Positions 45,333-54,625 are shown, counted from the first letter of the stretch. The stretch: 64,000 nt of DNA from CAZELM01 sp964512995 (GCA_964512995.1 CAZELM010000012.1:1-64000); one strand, 5' to 3'. The notes: generated by a model not told the origin, from the sequence alone. Numbers and translations: made by a program.

Positions 45333-46211
45333 TTATTCATCGTCTCCGTCTTCGAGATCCTCAATTTTCCGGGGTGATGGCTTGCGGTTTGGTGGCACTT
45401 CTCGTGGTCTTCGTCTATCAGCATAATTATTTCGACCCGGTCGTCCATCATTCTCCTCATCCATCATGTCGTCGCCATTGCCATCATCCGCTGATTCCAT
45501 CATGGGTTCTGGCATCGGTCTTTTGATGAATATATCACGACCCATAATAGCCGCATTGGCAATCTGAGATGTAATCAGCCGGATGGCTCGGATCGCATCA
45601 TCATTTCCGGGTATCGGATAATCAATAATAGTTGGATCGCTGTTTGTATCGACAATGGCGATGACTGGTATATTCAGCTTTCTGGCTTCTTGAACAGCGA
45701 TGTGTTCCTTTTTTGTATCCACCACAAAAACAGCTCCCGGTAAGTCGCTCATGGTTCGGATGCCCCTTAAATTTCGCTCCAATTTCATCCGTTCCTTTTC
45801 CAGACCCTGAACCTCCTTTTTTCCGAGCCGCTGATATCCGCCATTCATCCGCATTTCTTCCAATTTTTCCCATCGTGTGACCGATTTCTTGATCGTTGTA
45901 TAATTGGTCAACATTCCTCCCAGCCATCGGTGAGTCACGAAATACATACCTGCTCGGAGTGATTCTTCTTCTATTGCCTGCTGAGCCTGTTTCTTGGTGC
46001 CGACAAATAAGACGGATGAACCTTGGGAGCAGACATCCACAACAAATTCATAGGCGGATTTAAAACATCTCATCGTTTTCTGCAGATTGATGATATAGAT
46101 TCCACTGCGTTCACCGAAGATGTATGGTTTCATCTTAGGATTCCAACGCTTTGTCTGGTGACCGAAATGAACTCCAGTCTCAAGAAGTTGTCTCATGGTA
46201 ACAGTTGCCAT
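45333..46211 (-). CDS. rpsB: 30S ribosomal protein S2 with long C-terminal tail
   Basis: 292 residues; GGAGG nine bases before the ATG. Core residues 1-228 match uS2: LLETGVHFGHQTKRWNPKMK, IYIINLQKT, VLFVGTKKQAQ, HRWLGGMLTNY, DLPGAVFVVDTKKEHIAV, VDTNSDPTIIDYPIPGNDDA. The last 60 or so residues are an acidic then Arg/Pro-rich extension (DDGNGDDMMDEENDG, ADRRRPREVPP) absent in typical S2. Confidence 0.97.
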   Translation of the reverse strand: MATVTMRQLLETGVHFGHQTKRWNPKMKPYIFGERSGIYIINLQKTMRCFKSAYEFVVDVCSQGSSVLFVGTKKQAQQAIEEESLRAGMYFVTHRWLGGMLTNYTTIKKSVTRWEKLEEMRMNGGYQRLGKKEVQGLEKERMKLERNLRGIRTMSDLPGAVFVVDTKKEHIAVQEARKLNIPVIAIVDTNSDPTIIDYPIPGNDDAIRAIRLITSQIANAAIMGRDIFIKRPMPEPMMESADDGNGDDMMDEENDGRPGRNNYADRRRPREVPPNRKPSPRKIEDLEDGDDE

Positions 46212-46351
46212 TATTTATTACCTCCAAATATCGGGTTGTTCAACGACATACATCCTTTTCTGTTTCGACTGAAAAATACTCCAGCACCCTGACACAGAAT
46301 CTGTATGCCTGAAAATAAAAAAAATGATTAGCGGTAGTTTCGAAAGAGCGT

Positions 46352-46747
46352 TTATCGTTTTGAGAATTGGAAGCGAGCCCGTGCGCCTTTCTGTCCATAT
46401 TTTTTCCGCTCAACCTGCCGAGGATCACGGGTCAGCAATCCCGCTTTTTTCAATGCCGGTCGGAAATTAATGTCATAATCCACTAATGCACGGGAGATAC
46501 CATGCCGTAATGCGCCCGCCTGACCGGAGTTGCCTCCCCCGCGTATATTGGCATGTGTGTCAAATTTATCTTTCATGGAAGTCACTTCAAACGGATACGA
46601 GATAATCATCCGCAATGTCGGCCGTTTGAAATGTTCTTCGATTTTTCTGCCATTAATATAGAATTTGCCGGTTCCAGGTTTGATCGTTACCCGGGCTACT
46701 GCTGTTTTCCGGCGTCCAGTGCCATAGTAGGTTTCCTGTTGACTCAC
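46352..46747 (-). CDS. rpsI: 30S ribosomal protein S9
   Basis: 131 residues. AGGAGG lies eight bases before GTG 46747 and five before TTG 46750, so the start is a non-ATG codon in either case. Core motifs YYGTGRRKTAVARVTIKPG, GGGNSGQAGALRHGISRAL, LTRDPRQVERKKYGQKGARA and the C-terminal QFSKR that reaches the P site. Directly downstream of rplM. Confidence 0.96.
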   Translation of the reverse strand: MSQQETYYGTGRRKTAVARVTIKPGTGKFYINGRKIEEHFKRPTLRMIISYPFEVTSMKDKFDTHANIRGGGNSGQAGALRHGISRALVDYDINFRPALKKAGLLTRDPRQVERKKYGQKGARARFQFSKR

Positions 46748-46762
46748 CAATCTCGCCTCCTG

Positions 46763-47227
46763 TTAATTAGTAACCTCAATAAATTTCTTCTCAGACAATT
46801 TGATGGGAGTAGGATTTTGAGCACCATGCACATGCTCACTCCCCGTATAAATCCTCAGCTTCTTCAAAAGTTTGCGCCCCAGTCGATTTTTGGGAAGCAT
46901 TCCTCGAATCGCATACAACAATATCCGCTCGGGATGCGTATTCATCATCTTCTTGGCAGACGTTTCAGTCAACCCTCCGGGATAACCGCTATGACGGTAA
47001 TATTTCTTCTGAACCCATTTGTCACCCGTCAATATAACGTCTGAAGCATTCATGATCACAACATGATCACCCATGTCGATGTGCGGAGTAAAATCGGGGC
47101 GATGTTTTCCGCGAAGCAGTAATGCGGCCATCGTTGCGATACGTCCAACCGGAGCTTCTTTCGCATCCAATACATACCAATTCCCTTTGGCATCTTCTTT
47201 CCTAACAAACTGTGTCATTTTCATCAT
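46763..47227 (-). CDS. rplM: 50S ribosomal protein L13
   Basis: 154 residues; AGGAG six bases before the ATG. NWYVLDAKEAPVGRIATMAA, LLRGKHRPDFTPHIDMGDH, VVIMNASDVILTGDKWVQK, YYRHSGYPGGL, ILLYAIRGMLPKNRLGRKLL and LRIYTGSEHVHGAQNP are all standard. First gene of the rplM-rpsI pair, 112 bases downstream of truA. Confidence 0.97.
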   Translation of the reverse strand: MMKMTQFVRKEDAKGNWYVLDAKEAPVGRIATMAALLLRGKHRPDFTPHIDMGDHVVIMNASDVILTGDKWVQKKYYRHSGYPGGLTETSAKKMMNTHPERILLYAIRGMLPKNRLGRKLLKKLRIYTGSEHVHGAQNPTPIKLSEKKFIEVTN

Positions 47228-47339
47228 GTCAAACTCCTAAATTTCCCTTACCGGGATCTGCCCATCGAGGGCGTATGAACGACTGATGCTATTAATACCC
47301 TGATATAATGTCAAGTTCTTTCGTACAAAAACAACCCGA

Positions 47340-48104
47340 TCATTCACATGTCCCGATGTCCAGCTCTTCGGGATATTTTACACTCATCAAACACAATCCA
47401 TGAGGCAATGCTGTCGGACCGGCTCGGGATCGATCTCGGGAGCTGACTATATTCTGGAATTCATAATAATTCAAGCGGCCACTCCCCACCCATAGCAGTG
47501 TCCCGATGATGGAACGCACCATATGCTGTAGAAATGCATTCGCTTCAAAATAAAGATGAACATCTTCCCCATCCACCCATCCACCCGCTCGTATCATCTC
47601 CCGAATGGAATGTTCAGATGTATCTCCAGCAGACCGAAAACAAGAAAAATCCCGCTCCCCGATCAATGATTCAGCAGATCGAATCATCTCATCCACTGCC
47701 AGATGGGGAGGAATCATCAGGAATCGATGCCGCTTGAACGGTGATCGAATCTCCGCTCGGCACATCGAGTAAACATATGTTCTGGAGATCGCTGAGAAGC
47801 GCGAATGAAAATCGAACGGTGCGTCCTTCAGGTCCGAAACGACCACATCCGATGGCAACAATGCATTTATTCCTCGAAAAAGCCGCTCACAATTCAATTG
47901 GGTTGATGTGTGAAAATTGACAACCTGTCCGACGGCATGGACACCGGCATCGGTTCTTCCGGCGGCATGCAGAATAACGGGGGCATTCGTTATTTTTTCT
48001 ATCACCCGATGCAACTCCCCTTGAACTGTCCGAACTCCGACCTGCATCTGGAAGCCATGAAATTCCGTCCCATCATACTCCACAATCATCTTGATATTCC
48101 GCAT
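47340..48104 (-). CDS. truA: tRNA pseudouridine synthase A
   Basis: 254 residues from ATG 48104, with GGAG six bases upstream; the in-frame GTG at 48116 is four codons earlier. IVEYDGTEFHGFQMQ, the catalytic Asp in AAGRTDAGVHAVGQVV, RINALLP-like FRGINALLPSDVVV, FHSRFSAISRTYVY and FLQHMVRSIIGTLLWVG are family hallmarks. It makes pseudouridine at tRNA positions 38-40. Confidence 0.96.
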   Translation of the reverse strand: MRNIKMIVEYDGTEFHGFQMQVGVRTVQGELHRVIEKITNAPVILHAAGRTDAGVHAVGQVVNFHTSTQLNCERLFRGINALLPSDVVVSDLKDAPFDFHSRFSAISRTYVYSMCRAEIRSPFKRHRFLMIPPHLAVDEMIRSAESLIGERDFSCFRSAGDTSEHSIREMIRAGGWVDGEDVHLYFEANAFLQHMVRSIIGTLLWVGSGRLNYYEFQNIVSSRDRSRAGPTALPHGLCLMSVKYPEELDIGTCE

Positions 48105-48295
48105 GACCAACTCCACTCTTCACTTCTGTCCAAACATCACAATTCGCTTGCATCACTCCGATCGATACGCTAATCTTCTGTCTCGGTGAATATGATACCG
48201 AATCCAGCCGGTCATTGGGAATTTGATTTTATAACCGGTGCGGATCAATTGAAATTTCACTGTAAATTTACGCGAACGCATCACAGGGAGTGTTT

Positions 48296-48403
48296 ATGGC
48301 AAGATCAAAATCCAAAGATAAAAGATTGCGAAATCAACGGCGGCAGGCATTGAATCGACGCATCAAACGACAAAAGCAGGCAGCCAGAGCTTCCAGTCGA
48401 TAA
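48296..48403 (+). CDS. Very basic 35-residue small protein
   Basis: ATG 48296 has GGGAG five bases upstream. The product has 35 residues, 17 of them Lys or Arg (MARSKSKDKRL...RRIKRQKQ...), with no acidic residue other than one Asp. It lies alone on the plus strand between truA and a minus-strand glycosyltransferase. The composition resembles small ribosome-associated or nucleic-acid-binding proteins. I do not recognise the family. The good ribosome binding site and fully basic composition support a real gene. Confidence 0.55.
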   Translation: MARSKSKDKRLRNQRRQALNRRIKRQKQAARASSR

Positions 48404-48495
48404 TCTTAGACTTACAACCTGAAAGATTGCGAACGAATGGGGATATGTGTATTTTTTCTCGGCTCTTAGATGGTCTGATCCATATACATTGTCCA

Positions 48496-49614
48496 TTAAC
48501 AAAGCATCTGGTACAGCGATATATTATTCTTCGCAGAAACTCTCCAGGAAAAAATTCGCGAGCGTAATAATCCCAATCGACGCATTTCCTGACGCTCCTG
48601 TGGTCTTTTCAGCAAATCAACCGTTTGCTCGGCCATATCCGCAATATCCCATGGATCACAATATCGTGGCGCATCACCTCCGACTTCCATCAAAGATCCG
48701 ATGCGTGATGCCAGCACCGGAGTTCCGCAATTCATCGCTTCCAGTACCGGATAACCAAATCCTTCATAAACAGATGGCACCACCGCCATCTCAGCTCCCC
48801 GGATGATCTGAACCAAATCCCCGGTTGGGATATATCCTGTAACAATCAGATGATCCCTGAAATCCAATGTCCGGAATAATTGACGGATCTTCCCGCATTT
48901 CCATCCCAGTTGACCGATAACAACCAAGCGGCAATCCAGCCGGTGCTGGTGGATTACCTGGTGAAATGCCCGTAGATATCTCTCCAGATTCTTGCGTGGT
49001 TCAAATTTGGCGGTCGTAACAAGATATGGCGGTCGAATACCATACTGATCCAAAATCCTCCGATCGACACCTCCCACGCAAAATTCCGAAGATGCCGCGT
49101 GATGGATGACACAAATCCTGTTTTCCGGTACGGCCAGATACTCGATGACTTCCTGTCGAATGGCATGTGAGGGCACAATAATCGCATCCGCTCTCCGGGC
49201 CGAAGCTCGAGTCATCCACTTCCAATATGTGTTGTATTTCCAGGTATTCGTTTCTGGAAACCGGAATGGCGCCAGATCCAGGATCGATACCACGCGCCGA
49301 TATCTGCCGGTTCTCAAAGGGAGCTGGTATGCGGGGTCATGGAACACATCGACTTTTTTCCGATCGAGATCAACCGGCAACATCATGTGTTTCCACCACT
49401 CGCCCCGGACATGATCCTCCACAGGATACGGAACAATCACCCGATACTCTGGTTCTGCCGGAGGTTTCAGGAAGCGCTCAGATTCCGGTAGCACATACGT
49501 TACGACTTCGTCATCGGTCAATTCTTCTATGAGCGCTTGCATCAATCGCAAAGAATATACACCCAGACCGGACATTCCCTCCCTGATCCGCCGCCCATCG
49601 AACGCGATCTTCAT
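48496..49614 (-). CDS. Family 4 glycosyltransferase
   Basis: 372 residues from ATG 49614, just past the stop of the upstream GT4 gene; a GTG at 49626 is also in frame. GT-B fold: MKIAFDGRRIREGMSGLGVY, then ADAIIVPSHAIRQEV, YLVTTAKFEPRKNLERYLRA, and the EX7E donor site in PSVYEGFGYPVLEAMNCGTP. WabH/mannosyltransferase-like. Last gene of the GNAT/PIG-L/GT4/GT4 run; acts on a lipid-linked or small glycoside in the cytoplasm. Substrate unknown. Confidence 0.9.
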   Translation of the reverse strand: MKIAFDGRRIREGMSGLGVYSLRLMQALIEELTDDEVVTYVLPESERFLKPPAEPEYRVIVPYPVEDHVRGEWWKHMMLPVDLDRKKVDVFHDPAYQLPLRTGRYRRVVSILDLAPFRFPETNTWKYNTYWKWMTRASARRADAIIVPSHAIRQEVIEYLAVPENRICVIHHAASSEFCVGGVDRRILDQYGIRPPYLVTTAKFEPRKNLERYLRAFHQVIHQHRLDCRLVVIGQLGWKCGKIRQLFRTLDFRDHLIVTGYIPTGDLVQIIRGAEMAVVPSVYEGFGYPVLEAMNCGTPVLASRIGSLMEVGGDAPRYCDPWDIADMAEQTVDLLKRPQERQEMRRLGLLRSRIFSWRVSAKNNISLYQMLC

Positions 49615-49616
49615 CG

Positions 49617-50822
49617 TCACGCCCACTCTCTCAATACCCGATCCAGTGTCTCATCCCACCGTTCGATCATCATACGGCTTCCGAATTTCCGCGCTGTCTG
49701 GCAACCGCGTTCGCCCATCTGGCGTCTCAATGCATCATCCCGCGCCAACTCCTCAATGCATACAGCCATTCGATCCGAATCGCCGACAGGAACCAGGTAT
49801 CCTTCGACACCATCCTGAAGCAGATTCTCGTGCCCTGGAACCCGTGTTGCCACAACTGCCTTTGAACACGCCATCGCCTCCAACACCGCCAAACCAAACG
49901 ACTCCTCGAATGAACCACTGACCACGATATCCAGAGATCGGATCATTGGAATGATATCCGCAATGAATCCGGTCAGACAGACATTCCTTTCAAGTCCATG
50001 ATTCGCAATCATCTGCTCCAGTTTCCGCGTATAAGAAAACGATTCATTGGGAGCGGGCACTTCTTCTCCCATAATCAAAAAATAAATACCGGGAAATCTC
50101 GCAACCACTTGCGCCGCAGCGGCGATCACTACATCCTGACCTTTCCCCGGATGGAGCCGTCCGATGACACCGACTCGAATTTTCGAATCCGGAATGGCAT
50201 CACACATTCCCGTTTTATCGTCTTCCTGTGACACCACATCTTGAGCCACATCGACACCATTCGGTATCAGGTCGATCCGAGCCTCCGGAATCCCCAGACA
50301 AACCAATTCCTCTCGAAGATGCTCCGATACCGTTATCCAACGCCTGGGAATACTCAGAAAAAACTTCCCGATCCATGGGAACAGAACCCGTTTCAATCTC
50401 TTTTTTGGGGAGATGGCTGCGTGTACCGCACAGATCACCGGAATACCAAGTTCCGCTGCCAATCTGCCTGTTACAAACAGGACCCATACCGAGTTGACCA
50501 AAATCAATCCCGGTTGAACGTGGATGATGACATTGCGGAGCTGACTGAGGACATGCCTCCTTACGATCGGATTCAGCCACTGTTTTTTAAATCCACTGAT
50601 ATCGATATATGTTTGAGGAATATTCAAATCATCCATTTGGCGGGAGCAAGATCCATCCCCTGGAAGAATGGCATGAAACACATAATGCCTTCGGTTATTC
50701 CGTGGGAGATGTCGATCCGTTCCAGCATTTGACAATCCCCGTAACACACGCAGCAGAATGATCTCCGCTCCCCCAAGGCTTCTGAACTCATCCATTACGA
50801 TTACTTTGGTGATGGGGTCCAT
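49617..50822 (-). CDS. Family 4 glycosyltransferase
   Basis: 401 residues from ATG 50822; the frame opens 19 codons earlier inside the PIG-L gene. GT-B fold: VIVMDEFRSLGGAEIILLRV, RWITVSEHLREELV, IDLIPNGVDV, VGVIGRLHPGKGQDVVIAAA and the EX7E site SFEESFGLAVLEAMACSKAV with VPGHENLLQDGVEGYLV. It belongs to the large GT4 group of sugar transferases. It lies between the PIG-L deacetylase and another GT4 with minimal gaps. Confidence 0.9.
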   Translation of the reverse strand: MDPITKVIVMDEFRSLGGAEIILLRVLRGLSNAGTDRHLPRNNRRHYVFHAILPGDGSCSRQMDDLNIPQTYIDISGFKKQWLNPIVRRHVLSQLRNVIIHVQPGLILVNSVWVLFVTGRLAAELGIPVICAVHAAISPKKRLKRVLFPWIGKFFLSIPRRWITVSEHLREELVCLGIPEARIDLIPNGVDVAQDVVSQEDDKTGMCDAIPDSKIRVGVIGRLHPGKGQDVVIAAAAQVVARFPGIYFLIMGEEVPAPNESFSYTRKLEQMIANHGLERNVCLTGFIADIIPMIRSLDIVVSGSFEESFGLAVLEAMACSKAVVATRVPGHENLLQDGVEGYLVPVGDSDRMAVCIEELARDDALRRQMGERGCQTARKFGSRMMIERWDETLDRVLREWA

Positions 50823-50839
50823 CGATGCGGTTCCCGATC

Positions 50840-51640
50840 CTACCGGATAGCTCTGAAAATTTTTTCCAGAATCCCCCAATCCGTTTCAAATATGCCTTCA
50901 CCCCATCCTTCACCAGCCATCAATCCATGGCTCCGAAGCCGGTTCAGTCCATCGACGATTGTATTCTGATAATTGCTCACCCGATTCTGAGATACAAAAC
51001 ACGCCACTGCCTGACGTTTGATCTCGATCAGAGGTGTGATATCGGAAATAATATTGGGGATCAATGGTATGATACACTCGTAACAACGAATCATCGGAGG
51101 CTGGGGTAGTCCTTTAAGTGTCTGCAACAGAAGATCGACTGCTGCGAGGTGATCAAAATGGTAATCCAAAGGGAATGGGACATAAATAAACGCAGGCTCA
51201 TAGAAGCGGATCAAATCCCGGAGACTGATGATGAAATCGCTGTTGGGGTGGAGTTTTCCATCGGGCTGATTCCAAAACCGAAGATCGGTGATGCCAATCA
51301 ATCGGGCTGCGTTTTCGGTTTCCTTACGCCGAACAGCCACCAGTTCATCGTTCTGCTCGGCCGTTCCCGTTCCGCACGCGCCATCAGTCAGCACGATGGA
51401 AACCACTTTGCATTTCGACTGAGCATGGCCGGCGAGAGTGCCTCCGACAGCCAGGATATCATCATCCGGATGGGGTGACAGGCTGATGGCATTCCCTGCT
51501 TCGGGCGCATGCACCAGTTTCGGTCGGAAAATCGGCGATCCAGAATATTTCATTCGGGCATTGATGATCCGGGCTACCCGGGCAACTCCCAGATAACAGG
51601 CTGCTTGAAAATACCGTAAAAATTCATTGGAATTAGTCAT
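50840..51640 (-). CDS. PIG-L/LmbE-family N-deacetylase
   Basis: 266 residues from ATG 51640, overlapping the GNAT stop as ATGA; a TTG two codons earlier is possible. The zinc/catalytic motif is SLSPHPDDDILAVGGTLAGH, followed by VVSIVLTDGACG, RRKETENAARLIGI and the third ligand region FPLDYHFDHLAAVD. Such enzymes remove N-acetyl groups from GlcNAc-type glycosides (MshB, BshB, PIG-L). The C-terminus (GEGWGEGIFETD) resembles that of sugar-modifying members. Confidence 0.93.
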   Translation of the reverse strand: MTNSNEFLRYFQAACYLGVARVARIINARMKYSGSPIFRPKLVHAPEAGNAISLSPHPDDDILAVGGTLAGHAQSKCKVVSIVLTDGACGTGTAEQNDELVAVRRKETENAARLIGITDLRFWNQPDGKLHPNSDFIISLRDLIRFYEPAFIYVPFPLDYHFDHLAAVDLLLQTLKGLPQPPMIRCYECIIPLIPNIISDITPLIEIKRQAVACFVSQNRVSNYQNTIVDGLNRLRSHGLMAGEGWGEGIFETDWGILEKIFRAIR

Positions 51641-52716
51641 ACACAATCCGAATCCCCGGATGAAATCATCCAGTGGTCAGGGTCCCATAATGTCCGATTA
51701 AACTCAGGCGGCTGAAAAGAGCGGATCACATGGAACAGTTTCGAATCACGAGGCCAGAATGCCAACGATCGGGTCATCCGGTGCAATGCACTGCCGTCAA
51801 TCGCCCATATTCGAAGAAGATGACAATGATTACCCAGACCGACCGTTATCGCTGCTTTCAACAGGCTCTTTCCCGTGCTGCGGACGTCTTGTTTGAGGAC
51901 GTCTTGTTTGAGGATAAATTCCGTCAAATGCCCTTCACCATGTTCTTCGATTCCAAGAACAGCGGCGCCAATCAGTATCCCGTTCTGATCTCGGGTGGAT
52001 ATGAACACATAATTTTTCCCGGATACCGGAGAATAGCGCCACTGGAAATACGCGGAATCACGCAGAAAAGTGAATCGATCAGAGTGGATGTTCGAACTCA
52101 CCAATGAATCCATATCAGAAGGCATATCCCGGGTGATTGACGCATCCCCCGCATGACTCAAGAGCCTGGTATGAAACCATCTCCAACAGATATCAGCTCC
52201 ATTTCCGATATTGGTTACGGCAGGTATTTTTTTCAGTTTTCGCGCCAGAAGAACCCGTGGAGAAATCAAAAATGTCATCAGGGGAATCCGGGCAATCGGT
52301 CTCCATTTCAGAATCCGTTTACCGATGGGCAGAGAGACTTGATTGGGGAATCCAAATGTGAATAACGAACCCCTCTGTTTTGCTTCCTCATACACGCGTT
52401 GCCCTAATTCCCGGAATAATCCTCCCTGGGAGTGTTCGGGATGGATCATCAGGTCAGTCTCCTGATAAGCCATCGCGAGTTGATCGCCGATCCGGATCTT
52501 CCGGGGTATCAACCCATAGTGACCGACGACCTGATCCCCGATTCGAGCCACACAGGCGATAGGCGCTCCATGCGGATTATCCCAGTATTTCCATTGCCAC
52601 TGCGCTTGTGTTCGTTGAATTCCGAACACACGAGCAAACAATTCATTGACTCCGAAACCATCATCGGGAGTCATCAGTCGGATATCGGATATTTTATGGT
52701 GAGATGCCGTTCTCAT
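51637..52716 (-). CDS. GNAT-family N-acetyltransferase
   Basis: 359 residues. The N-terminal half shows the GNAT fold: IRLMTPDDGFGVNELFARVF, ACVARIGDQVVGHYGLIP, and the acetyl-CoA region ETDLMIHPEHSQGGLFRELG. The C-terminal half may be a second, degenerate GNAT unit (YFQWRYSP, FISTRDQNGILIGAAVLGI). A 15-bp exact tandem duplication (51883-51912) gives LKQDVLKQDV. First gene of the run ending in two GT4 enzymes; ATGA overlap with the PIG-L gene. Confidence 0.85.
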   Translation of the reverse strand: MRTASHHKISDIRLMTPDDGFGVNELFARVFGIQRTQAQWQWKYWDNPHGAPIACVARIGDQVVGHYGLIPRKIRIGDQLAMAYQETDLMIHPEHSQGGLFRELGQRVYEEAKQRGSLFTFGFPNQVSLPIGKRILKWRPIARIPLMTFLISPRVLLARKLKKIPAVTNIGNGADICWRWFHTRLLSHAGDASITRDMPSDMDSLVSSNIHSDRFTFLRDSAYFQWRYSPVSGKNYVFISTRDQNGILIGAAVLGIEEHGEGHLTEFILKQDVLKQDVRSTGKSLLKAAITVGLGNHCHLLRIWAIDGSALHRMTRSLAFWPRDSKLFHVIRSFQPPEFNRTLWDPDHWMISSGDSDCV

Positions 52717-53030
52717 TCGTGGTGTAAGACTTTAACAGAGTGTCCTGGACAGATTCAAGAAATTGACTCGATAAACTGGCGGCATGATCAACAACCCATC
52801 ATTACCGAATGGTGCATCCGGGATCTTCGGCTTGCCAAACCACAATGAAGCCGATACAATCCGATTCTGTGTTTTATCAGTAGAAATGAGTTCTTTCGCT
52901 GTATTTCGAGAGATCCCGGAAGGTCATCTGGCCTGCGAACAGCAATAAGCCGATCCAGGCGAATCACAGAGAGTTTAAATCGGTTCCATCGTTTCTAATT
53001 TATCGTTTAATATTATAGAGGTAATTTATT
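52717..53030. other. Divergent intergenic region upstream of iorA
   Basis: 314 bases between the GNAT gene and iorA. AT-rich near iorA: TATTAT (53011-53016) may be a -10, but no good -35 precedes it. The iorA ribosome binding site is GAGG (53018-53021). No gene, RNA or hairpin was recognised. Confidence 0.5.
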
Positions 53031-54614
53031 ATGGATCAGTTACTTTTATTAGGCAATGAAGCTGTTGGGCTGGGAGCATTACATGCTGGACTCAGTGGTG
53101 TGTTTGGCTATCCCGGCACTCCTTCGACTGAAATCTTTGAATATATCCAGAATCAAGCAGCCGCGTTCAATGTCAGTGCGGTATGGTCAGCCAATGAAAA
53201 AGTCGCTTATGAAGAAGCATTGGGGATGTCCTTTGCCGGAAAACGAGTCGTCATCACCATGAAACATGTCGGATTGAATGTTGCAGCAGACCCGTTTATG
53301 AATTCCTCCATGACCGGTGTCAATGGTGGAGTGATCCTGGCTGTGGCGGATGATCCGGGGATGCACTCCTCCCAGAACGAACAGGACAGTCGGTATTTTG
53401 CTGATTTCGCACGAATTCCCTGTTTCGAACCATCCACTCAGCAGGAAGCCTATGATGTGATGAAATATGCATTCGAACTCTCTGAATCAATGGATGTCCC
53501 GGTCATGATGCGGTTACTCACTCGATTGTCTCACAGCCGAGCGAATATCATTCCCCGGAAAACGGCAGTGCCGCAGAATCCTCTGAATCCGTCCATGGAC
53601 GTGAAGAAATGGGTTCTTTTGCCTGCCAATGCCCGGATCCGGAATACTCAGTTGAATCAAAAGCATCTCGACTGTATCGGTCTGGCCGATGATTCCCCTT
53701 TCAATCGGCTGATATTGAATCCCGGAGCACGCATTGGAATCATCAGCACAGGAATCGCCTGGAATTATGTTCAGGAGAATCTGAATGAATTAGCTTCTCC
53801 TGTGAATCTTCTGAAAATATCCCAATATCCCATCCCCATCCGACTGGTGACCGAACTGATCCAGTCATCGGATGACATTTTAGTTGTTGAAGATGGATAT
53901 CCGTTTGTGGAGTCCAAAATCCAGGGCATGTTCGGAATACCGGGCAAAAAAATCACGGGACGTCTGACCGGCGATCTGCCTCGAACGGGAGAAATGAATG
54001 CGGACCATGTCCGGACCGCACTGGACCTTCCCAAACGTTCCACCATTCAGTTCGATGTATCCGACATTCCCGGTCGACCTCCGGTATTGTGCAAAGGCTG
54101 TCCCCATGCCGATACGTTCCGAGCTTTGGTCGAAGCAGCAAAGGCTTTCCCGGATAATCGGATGTTTTCGGATATCGGTTGTTACACACTGGGAGTGCTG
54201 CCTCCCTATTTTTGCGGTCACGCATGTGTTGATATGGGAGCCTCCGTCTCGATGGCCAATGGCGCGGCTATGGCGGGAGTCCATCCTGCGATCGCCATTA
54301 TCGGAGACTCCACATTTATCCATTCCGGCATGACCCCTCTGATTGGAGCTGCCAAACAAAACAGCAATATCAATGTATTCATAATGGATAACTCGCTTGT
54401 GGCCATGACAGGAGCTCAGGAAACGATGGTCACGGGAGAGCGGCTCGTCGAACTCGTCATCCAGTTGGGTGTATCCAGAGACCATGTGGTGACGCTCAAT
54501 CCATTACCCAAACACCATGAACACAATGTAGCGTTGATCAAACAGGAACTGGGATATCAGGGAACGTCTGTCATCATCCCACAACGCCCCTGTTTGAAAG
54601 CGATGAAAGGTTGA
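53031..54614 (+). CDS. iorA: Indolepyruvate ferredoxin oxidoreductase alpha subunit lacking the ferredoxin domain
   Basis: 527 residues. N-terminal pyrimidine domain (LLGNEAVGLGALHAGLSGVF, GYPGTPSTEI, WSANEKVAYEEALGMSFAGK, MKHVGLNVAADP) and a C-terminal TPP-binding domain (LCKGCPHADTFRALVEAAK, FSDIGCYTLGV, VDMGASVSMANGAAMAG, IIGDSTFIHSGMTPL, MDNSLVAMTGAQ). It oxidises aryl-2-oxoacids to acyl-CoA. Canonical IorA goes on after the VIIPQRPC-like strand with two [4Fe-4S] clusters; here the protein ends eight residues later and no remnant is seen before iorB. iorB follows 11 bases after the stop. Confidence 0.93.
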   Translation: MDQLLLLGNEAVGLGALHAGLSGVFGYPGTPSTEIFEYIQNQAAAFNVSAVWSANEKVAYEEALGMSFAGKRVVITMKHVGLNVAADPFMNSSMTGVNGGVILAVADDPGMHSSQNEQDSRYFADFARIPCFEPSTQQEAYDVMKYAFELSESMDVPVMMRLLTRLSHSRANIIPRKTAVPQNPLNPSMDVKKWVLLPANARIRNTQLNQKHLDCIGLADDSPFNRLILNPGARIGIISTGIAWNYVQENLNELASPVNLLKISQYPIPIRLVTELIQSSDDILVVEDGYPFVESKIQGMFGIPGKKITGRLTGDLPRTGEMNADHVRTALDLPKRSTIQFDVSDIPGRPPVLCKGCPHADTFRALVEAAKAFPDNRMFSDIGCYTLGVLPPYFCGHACVDMGASVSMANGAAMAGVHPAIAIIGDSTFIHSGMTPLIGAAKQNSNINVFIMDNSLVAMTGAQETMVTGERLVELVIQLGVSRDHVVTLNPLPKHHEHNVALIKQELGYQGTSVIIPQRPCLKAMKG

Positions 54615-54625
54615 AAGGTGATCGT

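Noticed and set aside
48496..52716. Firm assignment as a mycothiol or bacillithiol pathway
   Set aside because: The ligase step is missing and the GT4 and PIG-L families are too broad for a product to be named.
53031..54614. iorA as a frameshifted pseudogene
   Set aside because: The frame is intact to its stop and no ferredoxin-coding remnant lies in the 11 bases before iorB; a true short form is more likely.
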